NCBI RefSeq assembly: GCF_002929535.1
Contig: NZ_PJJO01000056.1
Coordinates: forward strand, 223,085 to 287,084
From: Cryobacterium sp. Y11
GTDB taxonomy: Bacteria > Actinomycetota > Actinomycetes > Actinomycetales > Microbacteriaceae
Direction: 5' to 3'
DNA: 64,000 nt
Below, piece after piece: positions 18,456-28,582 of the stretch (positions within the stretch are counted from its first letter, which is position 1; the number at the start of each line of letters is the position of its first letter). A program made the position numbers and the translations under genes. Under the pieces are notes generated by a model. That model had not been told where the DNA came from and ran no database searches. It saw nothing but the letters and a program-made list of their open reading frames with translations.

Positions 18456-19679
18456 TCAGCTTCTAGGCCCTGCGATCTGCCTAGGGTTCTCGTGCACGGC
18501 GACGATGGTGAAGACCAAGGCCACGACGGCCGTTCCGGCCAACAGCAGCAGGCCAATCGCGTAGCTGTTGTCCGCCGCATTGTAGGTTATCCCCATCACG
18601 AGCGGCGGGAAATACCCCCCGAGACCTCCGGCAGCACTGACAATACCGCTGATTGCTCCGACCTGGTCTGGCGGCGCGTTGCGTCCCAGCCACGCGAAGA
18701 CTCCCCCAGCTCCCAACCCGAGGGCCGACGCCATAGCAACAAACGTCAGCCCAGCCGGAATCTCCCCGTCTGGACGCAGATTCACCGCCCAGGCCAGCAC
18801 CGCGACGGCGACTAGTGAAACGACAACGACCGGTTTGGGACCGAATCGATCGGCGAGAATTCCACCGACCGGGCGCAGCAGCACCGCAGCGACGGCGAAT
18901 CCCGCGGTTCGGGTGCCAGCTGAGGTCAGGTCGAAGTCGTAGATGTCCCGCAGATAGGTCGGCAGATACGTGGAGAACGCAACGAACCCGCCGAAAACCA
19001 GCGCATAGAGAAAGCACATCTGCCAGGTCACGCCGAGCTTCGCCGCCGCGACGAGCTTCGGTATGAAGGGCCGGGCACTGGAAACCCAACGTGGTGCATT
19101 TCCCATGCAGGTCCACACAAGCACGGCGGTCGCGATCAACAGCAGCGCCAGAATCAGGTGGGTGGGGAGGTAACCGAACCAGTCCACGAACCGCGGCGTG
19201 AAGAAGGCCGAGAGGGCAGTGCCTCCCATACCGGCACCGAAAACACCCGTCGCAAAGCCGCGCCGCGATACCGGATACCAGTTGCTCACAAACGGAATCC
19301 CGACGGCGAAGACCGTGCCGGCAATGCCGAGTAGCAGCGCGCACAGTACGAGGATCCAATAGACCCCGAGCATTCCAGCGAGTGCCACGAGCAGAATCGC
19401 CGGAACGGTGGCGAGCAGCACCAGGGTGAACATGATCCGACCCCCGAACCGATCCGTGAGCACTCCCACCGGGATACGACCGATGGAACCAACAAAAACG
19501 GGCATGGCCACCAAAACGGATGCCTGCGTCGATGACAAATCTAGTTGCAGGCTGTAGCGCACCCCGAGTGGGGCAACGCTCGTCCAGGCCCAGAAACACA
19601 CCACTGATGCCAGGGTCGCCAGAGTGAGATTGAACCCTTTACTGCGTCGGCCCCGTTCCCGCAGCGTAACGGTAGCCAT
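18456..19679 (-). CDS. narK: Nitrate/nitrite transporter, MFS family (NarK type)
   Basis: A 407-residue major facilitator protein with 12 predicted membrane segments. It should bring nitrate in or exchange nitrate for nitrite across the cell membrane. The NarK character shows in the glycine-rich loops GFATGVFGAGMGGTALSAF and GIVSAAGGLGGYFPPLVMG, the nitrate signature regions of helices 5 and 11. The gene begins 2 bp after narI on the same strand, so it is the last gene of the narGHJI-narK operon. With narG interrupted, the transporter may lack its reductase partner. Confidence 0.9.
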   Translation of the reverse strand: MATVTLRERGRRSKGFNLTLATLASVVCFWAWTSVAPLGVRYSLQLDLSSTQASVLVAMPVFVGSIGRIPVGVLTDRFGGRIMFTLVLLATVPAILLVALAGMLGVYWILVLCALLLGIAGTVFAVGIPFVSNWYPVSRRGFATGVFGAGMGGTALSAFFTPRFVDWFGYLPTHLILALLLIATAVLVWTCMGNAPRWVSSARPFIPKLVAAAKLGVTWQMCFLYALVFGGFVAFSTYLPTYLRDIYDFDLTSAGTRTAGFAVAAVLLRPVGGILADRFGPKPVVVVSLVAVAVLAWAVNLRPDGEIPAGLTFVAMASALGLGAGGVFAWLGRNAPPDQVGAISGIVSAAGGLGGYFPPLVMGITYNAADNSYAIGLLLLAGTAVVALVFTIVAVHENPRQIAGPRS

Positions 19680-19681
19680 GC

Positions 19682-20434
19682 CTATCGTTTATCCCGCGCT
19701 CTGTCCTCGGTTCCGATCGGCGCCCAGCCACGTCGAACCGGTCTCACTGCGCCCGGCACCTTGTCGCGTGAACGATAGACAACGTATGGCCGGAACAGAT
19801 AGTGCAACGGTGCGGTGAAGGCGTGCACGAGCCGGGTGAACGGCCAGATGGTGAAGAGAAGCATGCCAACAAGGGTGTGGATGTGGAAGGAAAATGGTGC
19901 GGCAGCCATCGCGGCGATGTCTGGTTGAAACAGGAACAGCGATCGGAACCACGGCGCGACCGTCTCCCGATAGTTGTGGCCGTTCTCGCCTTCGAACACG
20001 CTGGCGAGTGTCGTCCACAGTCCGAACACGATCGCCGCCGTGAGCACGACGTACATAATCTTGTCGTTCTTCGTTGTGGCCATGAAGACCGGGCCGGTCT
20101 TGCGCCGTCGGTAAATTAGAATAACGATTCCGCCGAGCGTTCCGATTCCCGCTATTCCGCCGACCAGCAGGGCGTTGAGATGGTAAAACTCTTGGCTCAT
20201 TCCCACGAACAACGTCCAGCTCATCGGGATGACGAGACCGAAGAAATGGCCGGCAACCACGGCCAGTATCCCAAAATGGAAGATCGGTGATCCGATGCGC
20301 AGCAGCCTGGATTCGTACAGTTGCGACGATCGCGTTGTCCATCCAAACTGGTCGTAACGGTACCGCCAGATCGACCCACCAATCAGAATTGCCACCATCA
20401 CATACGGCAGCACACCCCAGAGCAACAGGTCCAT
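19682..20434 (-). CDS. narI: Respiratory nitrate reductase gamma subunit
   Basis: A 250-residue membrane subunit with five predicted helices that carries two haems b and passes electrons from quinol to NarH. Likely haem-ligand His residues are in SPIFHFGILAVVAGHFFG and in FHIHTLVGM followed by TRLVHAF. Starts 2 bp after narJ and is followed at 2 bp by narK. Confidence 0.95.
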   Translation of the reverse strand: MDLLLWGVLPYVMVAILIGGSIWRYRYDQFGWTTRSSQLYESRLLRIGSPIFHFGILAVVAGHFFGLVIPMSWTLFVGMSQEFYHLNALLVGGIAGIGTLGGIVILIYRRRKTGPVFMATTKNDKIMYVVLTAAIVFGLWTTLASVFEGENGHNYRETVAPWFRSLFLFQPDIAAMAAAPFSFHIHTLVGMLLFTIWPFTRLVHAFTAPLHYLFRPYVVYRSRDKVPGAVRPVRRGWAPIGTEDRARDKR

Positions 20435-20436
20435 TT

Positions 20437-21057
20437 TCAGGCTCCTCGCAACGGCAACAGGCGTGGGTCGTAGGGCTCGAGGCCGACCGATTCTGCGGGT
20501 GGTCCGTAGCCGGCCATCCGCTGCACCGCTTCACGGTCTAACGGTGACGCCCCCGGCAAGGTTGCGCACACGCCAGTCAGCACCTCGGCGTATGGTGACC
20601 GGTGTTCGGCCAGGGCGAGCCTGAGCAGTTCCAAGCTCGGGCGGTATTTCAACAGCAGCCCTCGGCCGGCTTCCGGGTCAACGATGGCCGCGAACTCCAG
20701 CACCAGGGGAAGAAAATCCGGCAGTTCACCGTGCGTGTTGGTCAGAAAGTCACTGTCACGGTAAACCTGTTTAAAGGCCGCCAGAACGTTTCCGCGGCGC
20801 CGGGTGTCACCATCGGTCCAGTACGACAGATAGAGCGGATGATGTTTGCTGAGATCAAAGGTGTCGACGTACCCGCGCTGCAACGTCTGTAGGTCTGTTC
20901 CCGCCACGTGGCTCAGGAACGCGGTGAGTTGCGGCGTATGTCGACCCTGTTCGGCGAGCGCAGCGCGCATGAGACCGATGCGGCCGATGAACTCGGTATC
21001 AGGGTAGGACAGGCACCAGGAAGCCGCCTGGTACAAAACCCGGTGATCACGCTTCAT
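20437..21057 (-). CDS. narJ: Nitrate reductase assembly chaperone
   Basis: A 206-residue cytosolic chaperone of the NarJ/TorD group, needed for insertion of the molybdenum cofactor and Fe-S clusters into NarGH before membrane attachment. The hallmark stretch YVDTFDLSKHHPLYLSYW is clear, followed by LPDFLPLVLEFAA. Its start overlaps the end of narH by 4 bp. Confidence 0.94.
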   Translation of the reverse strand: MKRDHRVLYQAASWCLSYPDTEFIGRIGLMRAALAEQGRHTPQLTAFLSHVAGTDLQTLQRGYVDTFDLSKHHPLYLSYWTDGDTRRRGNVLAAFKQVYRDSDFLTNTHGELPDFLPLVLEFAAIVDPEAGRGLLLKYRPSLELLRLALAEHRSPYAEVLTGVCATLPGASPLDREAVQRMAGYGPPAESVGLEPYDPRLLPLRGA

Positions 21058-22811
21058 GGAGATACCGTCGTGCTTCCCGTCGAATCGCCGCTCGAATCCA
21101 CGACCGGCCCTCGACGGTCTAGGTCAGCTGGTGAGGGCGCCGCCGCGCGCGGCCGGTCTCTGGTGTCGGGAAAGAGCCCTTCGGGGACGCCGTTGCCATC
21201 CCAGTTGAGAAGATTGACCCGGTTGCGCATGCTGCGTTCTCCGGCCGGGGTGTCGGAGGTCTGCCGGTCCTTGAGCGCATAGAAGTTTTCCACGGCAACC
21301 GGTGTCGGCCGTCCGCTGGCCTCACCGAACGGGGAGTCTTCGTACATGCCGGGTCCGCCCTCGAAATCAACGGAACAGCCCATCTCCTCGAGATCGTGGG
21401 CCTGTTCGACGTGGGCCTTCGGAATGACGTAGCGTTCCTCGTACTTGGCGATGGCCATCAGTCGATACATCTCGTACATGCTCTCCGGAGTCATTCCCAC
21501 GGCTTCGGGGATGGAGGGGTCGGGTTCCTCCCCCATGGTGATTCCGCGCATGTATGCGCGCATGGCGGCGAGTTTGCGCAGCACGTCGGTGATCATGTCG
21601 GTGTCCCCGGCGGTAAAGAGCTCGGCCAGATATTCAACGGGAATGCGCAGTGCGTCGATAGCGCCGAACAGATTGCCGCGGTCTTCTCCGTCGTGTCCTT
21701 GTTCGGTGAGCAGGTCCACGATGGGTGAGAGTGGCGGCACGTACCAGACCATGGGCATGGTGCGGTATTCGGGGTGCAGTGGCAGGGCGACCTTGTATAC
21801 CTTGGCGAGCGCGTACACCGGCGAACGTCTGGCCGCGTCCAGCCAGTCGAGGGGAATTCCCTGAGCGGATGCCGCGGCCGCCACGTCGGGATCGTTCGGG
21901 TCGAGCAGTACATCCATTTGCGACTGGTACAGGTCTTTCACGTCGGTGACGGCGGCTGCGTCGGTGACCCGGTCGGCGTCATAGAGGAAAAGGCCCAGGT
22001 AACGCAGTCGTCCGACGCAGGTTTCCGAACACACCGTTGGCAGACCAATCTCCACCCGCGGGTAACAGAAGGTGCACTTTTCGGCTTTACCCGTTTTGTG
22101 GTTGAAATAGATCTTCTTGTACGGGCATCCGGTGATGCACTGGCGCCAGCCGCGGCATTTGTCTTGGTCGACAAGCACAATGCCGTCTTCGACCCGCTTG
22201 TAGATGGCTCCCGACGGGCAGGACGCCATGCAGGAGGGGTTGAGGCAGTGCTCGCAGATGCGCGGCAAATAGAACATAAAGGTCTGCTCGAAGGCGAATT
22301 TGATCTTGTCTTCGGATTCCTTGCGCACTTTTTCGACGATGGGATCAAGGTGTCCCATCTCGGGGGCACCGGCGAGGTCATCATCCCAGTTCGCCGACCA
22401 GGTAATTTTGGTGTCTTTGCCGGTGATCAGCGACTTCGGGCGGGCCACCGGAAAATCATCGCCCAGCGGGGCGTCGATGAGAGTCTTGTAGTCGTAGGTC
22501 CACGGTTCGTAGTAATCCTTCAGCTCCGGCTGAACTGGGCTTGCGAATAGTCCGAAGAGCTTCTTGACGCGGCCGCCGCTCTTGAGCACCAGGCGGCCCT
22601 TCTTGTTCAGCTGCCAGCCGCCACGCCATTTCTCTTGATCTTCGTAGCGTCGCGGGTATCCCTGGCCGGGCCTGGTCTCGACGTTGTTGAACCAGACGTA
22701 TTCGGTACCGGCGCGGTTCGTCCAGGCCTGCTTGCACGTGACCGAGCACGTATGGCAGCCGATGCACTTGTCGAGATTCATCACCATGCCCATCTGGGCC
22801 ATCACTCGCAT
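21054..22811 (-). CDS. narH: Respiratory nitrate reductase beta subunit
   Basis: A 585-residue iron-sulfur subunit that carries three 4Fe-4S and one 3Fe-4S cluster between NarI and NarG. Cysteine groups are visible: CIGCHTCSVTCK near the N-terminus, CEHCLNPSCMASCP, CRGWRQCITGCP (Trp in place of one Cys, as expected for the 3Fe-4S site), and CTFCYP with CSETC. The start overlaps the narG stop by one base (TGATG), so translation is coupled. The C-terminal extension past residue 500 is variable in the family. Confidence 0.95.
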   Translation of the reverse strand: MRVMAQMGMVMNLDKCIGCHTCSVTCKQAWTNRAGTEYVWFNNVETRPGQGYPRRYEDQEKWRGGWQLNKKGRLVLKSGGRVKKLFGLFASPVQPELKDYYEPWTYDYKTLIDAPLGDDFPVARPKSLITGKDTKITWSANWDDDLAGAPEMGHLDPIVEKVRKESEDKIKFAFEQTFMFYLPRICEHCLNPSCMASCPSGAIYKRVEDGIVLVDQDKCRGWRQCITGCPYKKIYFNHKTGKAEKCTFCYPRVEIGLPTVCSETCVGRLRYLGLFLYDADRVTDAAAVTDVKDLYQSQMDVLLDPNDPDVAAAASAQGIPLDWLDAARRSPVYALAKVYKVALPLHPEYRTMPMVWYVPPLSPIVDLLTEQGHDGEDRGNLFGAIDALRIPVEYLAELFTAGDTDMITDVLRKLAAMRAYMRGITMGEEPDPSIPEAVGMTPESMYEMYRLMAIAKYEERYVIPKAHVEQAHDLEEMGCSVDFEGGPGMYEDSPFGEASGRPTPVAVENFYALKDRQTSDTPAGERSMRNRVNLLNWDGNGVPEGLFPDTRDRPRAAAPSPADLDRRGPVVDSSGDSTGSTTVSP

Positions 22812-25800
22812 CAGTACGTTACCTCCTGTGATCGCCGACGAATCGTTGAGACGATGTCCCGCTGATTGCCGGTCGGTCCTAGATAGTTGAACGCGTAGGA
22901 GAGCTGCGCGTAGCCGCCGATGAGGTGCGTGGGCTTAACCAGCAAGCGGCTGACCGAATTGTGGATTCCGCCACGTCGACCGGTGGCCTCTGACTTGGGC
23001 ACATCGATCGTGCGTTCCTGAGCGTGGTAGACGTAGACGACTCCCTGCGGCATCCGGTGACTGACGATTGCGCGGCCCACCATAACCCCGTTCATACTCA
23101 CGCATTCGACCCAGTCGTTATCGAAGACCTTGATCGAGTCGGCATCTTGCGGACTCATCCAGACGGTGGGCCCGCCACGGGAAAGCGAGAGCATGAACAG
23201 GTTGTCCTGGTATTCGGAATGGATCGACCATTTGGAATGTGGGGTCAGGTAGCGCACCGTCACCTCGGTGTCGCCGTTCGGGCCGAATTTGGGTTCGCCA
23301 AACAGGCGTTGCATGTCAAGAGGAGGCCGGTAGATGGGTAGCGCTTCACCTAGGTCCATCATCCAATCGTGGTCTAGGTAGAAGTGCATCCGGCCGGTCA
23401 GCGTGTGCCAGGGCTTCAGCCGTTCCACATTGATCGTGAACGGCGAGTAGCGGCGGCCGCCGGTTTCCGATCCCGACCACTCCGGCGACGTGATCACCGG
23501 TACCGGGGCAGCTTGGGTTTGCGCAAACGTGATGCGCTTCTCCGCTGACCCTTCGGCCAGGTCGACCAGTCGCATTCCAGTTTGCTTCTCGAGCTCTTTG
23601 AACCCCTGAACGGCGAGCTCACCGTTGGTAGTGCCGGAGAAGCTCAGGATGGCCTGGGCGAACTTCGCATCGGTGTCGATGGCTGGTCGACCGTTACCGG
23701 CACCCCCCTGCATCACACCGTTACTGTGGGCCAGTCGCGGAATTTCGTGCTCCATACGGTAGGTGATGTTTTTGACAGTGAAACCACGTTCTTCCGCCAG
23801 GGGGCCGACAGTGGCCAGCTTCTCGGCGATCTGGGTGTAGTCCCGCTCCACGATCTGAAAGACCGGCATGTTCTGACCGGGAACCGCCGGAATATCACTC
23901 TGACGCCAGTCCCTGACCACCCCACCCGGCTGGGCGACTTCGCCCGGGGTGTCGTGCTGCAACGGCACGCTGACCAGGTCACGACGCGTACCGAGATGAG
24001 TTCTGGCCTGCCGGGAGAATTCCTCGGCCAGCAGGTGAAACGTCTCAAAATCGGTTTTCGCTTCCCACGGCGGATCGATCGCCGGAGTGAAGGCGTGCAC
24101 AAACGGATGCATATCGGTCGACGATAGGTCGTGTTTCTCGTACCAGGTTGCAGCGGGGAAGACGATATCGGACAACAGCGTGGTGGAGGTCATGCGAAAG
24201 TCGGCCGAGACCAGTAGATCGAGTTTGCCCTCCGGTGCTTTCTCATGCCACACCACATCGCGAGGCCGTGCCGCATTCACGTGGTCCTGGCCCAGCACAT
24301 TGTGGTGTGTACCCAACAGGTGCTTCAGAAAGTACTCGTTGCCCTTGGCCGAGGAGCCAAACAGATTTGAGCGCCAGAGCACCAGGGTTCGCGGCCAATT
24401 CTCGGGGGCATCGACATCGTCGATGGCGCTCTTCAGCCTGCCGGACTTGAGGGCCGCTGCGACGTAGGCGGGGGCATCCGTTGTTTCACCACGCTCAATC
24501 GCCGCCTGCACCTCGTCGGCCAGGTCGAGCGGGTTGCGGTCGAATTGCGGATAGAAGGGCATCCACCCCAGCCGGGCCGATTGGGCGAGGGTGTCGGCGG
24601 TGTGCATGCCGTCGAAGTGTCCCTCGGCCAGCGGGGATTTCAGGGAGTCGGCGCTGTATCCGTCGGAACGCCACTGGTCGGTGTGCATGTACCAGTAGCC
24701 GGTGCCGATCATCGTGCGCGGCGGCCTGCTCCAGTCGAGGGCATTGGCGAGTGAGATCCAACCGGTGATCGGACGGGTCTTTTCCTGCCCGACGTAGTGC
24801 GCCCAACCGCCGCCATTGCGGCCCATGCACCCTGTCAGCATGAGCATCGAGAGCACAGCCCGGTATGTGGCATCGCCATGGAACCACTGGCAGATGCCGG
24901 CCCCCATGATAATCATGGAACGGCCCTTGGACTGCTCGGCGTTGCGGGCGAATTCTCGGGCCACCCGAATGCACGCCGCGGCCGGAACACTGGTGATCTC
25001 GGCCTGCCACGCCGGGGTGTATGGCGTCGAAGCGTCGTCGTAGCCCGTGGCCCAGTCGCCGGGAAGACCCGGGCGTCCCACGCCGTACTGCGCCAACATC
25101 AGGTCAAACACGGTCGTGACGAGATGTCCGGCGACCCGGCGCACAGGGACGCCGCGGGTAAGAATCGAGCCCTCACCGGAGGGCGCTTCAAAGCAGGGCA
25201 GTCGGATGCTAGCGGTCTCGCCGTTCGCGACCCCCAGCAGCGTCAAGGCCGGGTCGGTCCCCTCCAGGTCGAGGTTCCACTTGCCCTGCCCGGCCTCTCC
25301 GTAGCGAAAGCCGATTGAACCATTGGGTACGACGGGCTGCCCCGTTGCGGCATCCATGAGAACGGTCTTGAATGCCGCCCCCTCGGACGTAGCCTGATCC
25401 GGCAGGTCAGCGGCGGTCAAAAATTTGGTCGGCACCAGACCGAGCCCGTCGGAGTGCTGTTCGAGCCGAACGAGAAACGGCAGGTCGGTGTACCGGCGCA
25501 CATAGCCCTCGAAATAGGGGATCGTGCGGTCGACAAAGAACTCCTTGAGAATGACGTGTCCCATCGCCATCGCGAGTGCGGCGTCGGTTCCGGCCTGGGC
25601 CGGCAGCCACTCGTCGGCGAACTTGGTGTTGTCGGCGTAGTCGGGACTGATAGCAACCACCTTGGTGCCGCGGTAGCGCACCTCCGTCATCCAGTGGGCA
25701 TCCGGTGTGCGGGTGACGGGAACGTTCGAACCCCACATCATGAGGTAGGTAGCGTCCCACCAGTCCCCCGATTCCGGAACATCCGTCTGGTCACCAAACA

Positions 25801-26536
25801 CCTGTGGGCTCGCCACCGGCAGGTCGGCATACCAATCGTAGAACGACGTCATGACGCCGCCGATGAGCTGGATGAATCGGTTTCCCACGGCGTGCGAGAC
25901 CATCGACATGGCCGGGATCGGCGAAAACCCCGAGCAGCGGTCGGGACCGTACGCCTTAATCGTGTGCACGTGAGCCGCAGCGGTGATCTCGACAGCTTCC
26001 GACCACGGAATGCGAATCAGACCGCCCTTGCCGCGTGCCTCCTGGTAACGGCGGCGGCGCTCTGGATCGTTGACAACATCGGCCCAGGCCAAGACGGGGT
26101 CATTGAGACGAGATTTCGCCTCGCGATACATCTCGACGAGCACACCGCGGGCGTACGGTTACCGCACCCGAGTTGGCGAGTAGGTGTACCAGCTGAACGC
26201 GGCGCCGCGCGGGCAGCCACGCGGTTCGTATTCGGGACTGTCCGGGCCGACACTGGGATAGTCGGTCTGCTGGGCTTCCCAGGTAATGATGCCGTCCTTG
26301 ACGTACACCTTCCAGGAGCAGCTACCGGTGCAGTTCACTCCGTGGGTCGATCGAACAACCTTGTCGTGGCTCCACCGGTCACGGTAGAACACGTCTCCCT
26401 TACGGCCGCCTTCGCGAAATACCGCCCGACCGTCATCTGTGTGTTCCCACCGGGTAAAGAAACGGCCAAGGGCCAACATCGTGTCCGACGCTTTTCCGTC
26501 TAACCCGGCAGGAATAGGACCTGCTGCCATGCGCAC
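22811..26536 (-). pseudogene. narG: Respiratory nitrate reductase alpha subunit, interrupted by an in-frame stop
   Basis: The catalytic molybdopterin subunit, about 1,241 codons long as expected for NarG, but with an in-frame TAA at 26159-26161 (codon 126). It falls where the family has Tyr, in the conserved stretch RVRYPY-RG; reading continues in the same frame with PYARGVLVEMYREAK. The short N-terminal part holds all four ligands of the FS0 cluster (His65, Cys69, Cys73, Cys108 in HGVNCTGSC and GCPRG). Restart at GTG 26143 would give a protein of 1,110 residues lacking FS0 and therefore inactive by family knowledge. The rest of the operon looks intact. A sequencing error is possible. Confidence 0.9.
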
Positions 26537-26651
26537 AGCCTAAGTCGCCACTGTGCCCAGCGCTAGAAGGAAATCCATGAAATCCTAAAATTGGTCTCGC
26601 GCTGGCCGGACGTGACACCGACGCTGCCGCGTTTGCAGAAATCCAGCGGGC

Positions 26652-27202
26652 CTAAACACCTGACTGACTGATCGTGAAGGCGGTAAGAAATCCCAGAGCG
26701 GCGACGAGTCCAGTGAGGGTGTGATGCTCTTCGAACGCCTCGGGAATCATGGTGTCGGCGAGCATGGCCAGAATGGCACCGGCGGCCGTCGCGGTGATGA
26801 ATGCGACGAGTCCGAGCCCGAGGACGACGGATTCGGGAATACCGTCGAGCAGGGCTCCCACTGCAATGGCAGTCCCGCTACCGGGGCTGTCCTGTTCCGA
26901 GGGCTGCTTGCCCCCGGAGCGCTTGCGGTGTTTGGCTCCCTGCCGGGTGAGCAGCGCGTTCGCGGCGACGTAGACCAATGCACCCGCCAGGAAACCGGCC
27001 GCTGTGGGCCAGAGGCCCCCACCCGGGCCGCTTCGTCAACCAAATCAAAGGCTAGGGCGGAAATGAGCACTCCCGCGCCGAAAGACATGACCAGGGAAAC
27101 AACCTTGGAGGGAATGCTCCACCACCACGATATTGCAGCGCCAAGAACCAGTGCCCCGCCTGCAAGTGTTCCCCAAAAAAGAGCTTGAAACCACATCGGC
27201 AT
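26652..27202 (-). pseudogene. ZIP family metal transporter, frameshifted
   Basis: Two reading frames together make one ZIP transporter. The first (from ATG at 27202, MPMWFQALFWGTLAG) runs to about 27016, where the frame is lost in a run of five G (RVG then ASGPQRP instead of the expected RVGGLWPTAAGFLAG). The second frame continues GALVYVAANALLTRQGAKHRK and holds the metal-site region LLDGIPESVVLG, ending at 26652. One missing G explains the shift. ZIP proteins move zinc or other divalent metals into the cytosol. It could be a true mutation or a homopolymer sequencing error. Confidence 0.75.
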
Positions 27203-27375
27203 GGTCGTCACCCCTCCCAACATTCGGTTGTTGTGTCACTTTCTCAAGCTCACCGCCCGGCTGTACTTCCGCCAAGCATAGATGCCAACGAAACCCGGAC
27301 ACCTCAGCCAGACAGGGCACGACTCCACGCTGTTTCGGTCCGCACGGGCCAGGCATCCGCTGCTGCGCGCGGTGA

Positions 27376-27720
27376 TTAGACCGTGGCCGGCAGAGGTGAT
27401 TCTGTGGTGCGTGTACGGCGGGTGAGCACCATCATCAGGACGAGGATCACCGACAAAAAGAGCACGCGGGTTTCCGTGGGTCCGAGCCCCAAACCGCCGG
27501 CGGCGAGGGGAGGGGAGAGCAGGTCGCCAGTGGATGCGCCCAACGGTCGGGTCAGGATGTCGGCGATCCAGAAGCACCAGCGTTGAGGTGGAAGACGAAG
27601 TTCGTCACGGCAACCAACGCGATGGCGAAGGCGGCCGTTGTCACCCACAGGGGCACGCCGAGGTCGACGTTGAGGAAATGCACGAATTCATGGTCTTTGG
27701 TTCCACGAACGACGTTCGGT
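27376..27720 (-). pseudogene. Remnant of COG4705-type membrane protein
   Basis: The 3' end of a gene for a multi-pass membrane protein of the COG4705 type. One frame gives VPLWVTTAAFAIALVAV...FVFHLNA (about 27720-27570) and a second gives FWIADILTRPLGASTGDLLS and VLFLSVILVLMMVLTRR down to 27376, so a frameshift separates them near 27565. Upstream sequence belonging to the family's first helices is missing. The family's function is not known. Together with the neighbouring kinase stump and ZIP gene it marks a decaying stretch. Confidence 0.6.
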
Positions 27721-27731
27721 CGCAGCGCGGA

Positions 27732-28322
27732 TCACGCCGGCTTCGCCCGGGGAACGGTCAGGCAGATTGCTATGCCCGCGGCAGTGCTATCGACGACGTG
27801 CACGGATCCGCCGTAGCGTACGACGATTTCGCGCACGAGGGAGAGGCCAATTCCACACCCGGTGCGGGACTCGTCGCCACCGGCATCCGGCGGGGCGGAG
27901 TGGGCAAACCGATCAAAAATTCGGGCGGGGTCGATGCCGTGGACGCCCGGACCGTGATCGCGCACGGTGACCGCCACCGTCTTCTTGGTCACGGCTACCC
28001 CCACCGTGATGACCGAGTCGCGGGGAGCGAACCGCACAGCGTTATCCAGCAGGGCCACCATGCACCGGGTGATGCTGGATGCTGGCACCCGCACGGGCGC
28101 GGGCTGCGGCGCATTCAGTTCGATGGTGACGCGTTTATCGACGGCAATGAGCGCCATCGAGCGCGCGGCGGCAGCAACGGCAGCGACCAGATCGACGACG
28201 ACAGCGTGCTGCACCGCAGCGCCGCCGATTTCCGCCGATTCGAGCAGGTCGTTAACGATGTGAATGAGGTCCTTCGCATCACCGCGCAGCTCCGAGTCGA
28301 TCTCATTCGTCGTGTCGTGCAA
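27732..28322 (-). pseudogene. Sensor histidine kinase, 5'-truncated
   Basis: An open frame of 196 codons holding only the back half of a histidine kinase. It starts in the second helix of the dimerisation domain (GDAKDLIHIVNDLLESAEIGG) and continues with the ATPase domain: N box VALLDNAVRFAP, G1 DHGPGV, G2 GCGIGLSLVREIV. The phosphoacceptor His helix and any sensor or membrane part are absent, and no response regulator is near. It can therefore hardly work as a two-component sensor; I call it a remnant. Confidence 0.7.
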
Positions 28323-28582
28323 GAATCAGGATGAAAATGCGAGAAATCGGCACGTAGAGCGAAGTTAATATCATTGTGGACTCCCCGCAGCCCACTAACT
28401 TTAAAGGCATCAGCGCCAGAATTTTTTGAGCTGTTCGACTCTGGCTCTGCCTGGGCCTTACCCGGATGACGGTCAGTCGGGTCCGAAGCGTTCTCGATGA
28501 TGGTTCCCCTGTCAGGTGTGCCGGCCAGTGTAGCGACACCACTCTTGCGGCGCGAGGTATGCCACACGAATGGTCATCGCAT
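28323..28582. other. Intergenic stretch without recognised gene
   Basis: This piece lies between the kinase remnant and the next minus-strand gene. Short open frames exist on both strands, but none resembles a known protein or has a ribosome binding site. It may hold the deleted front of the kinase gene and the promoter-distal end of the upstream gene. Confidence 0.4.

Noticed and set aside
27236..27577. A 113-residue minus-strand frame overlapping the COG4705 remnant
   Set aside because: The membrane-helix sequence characteristic of the family is in another frame; this one is Arg/Pro-rich antisense-like sequence.
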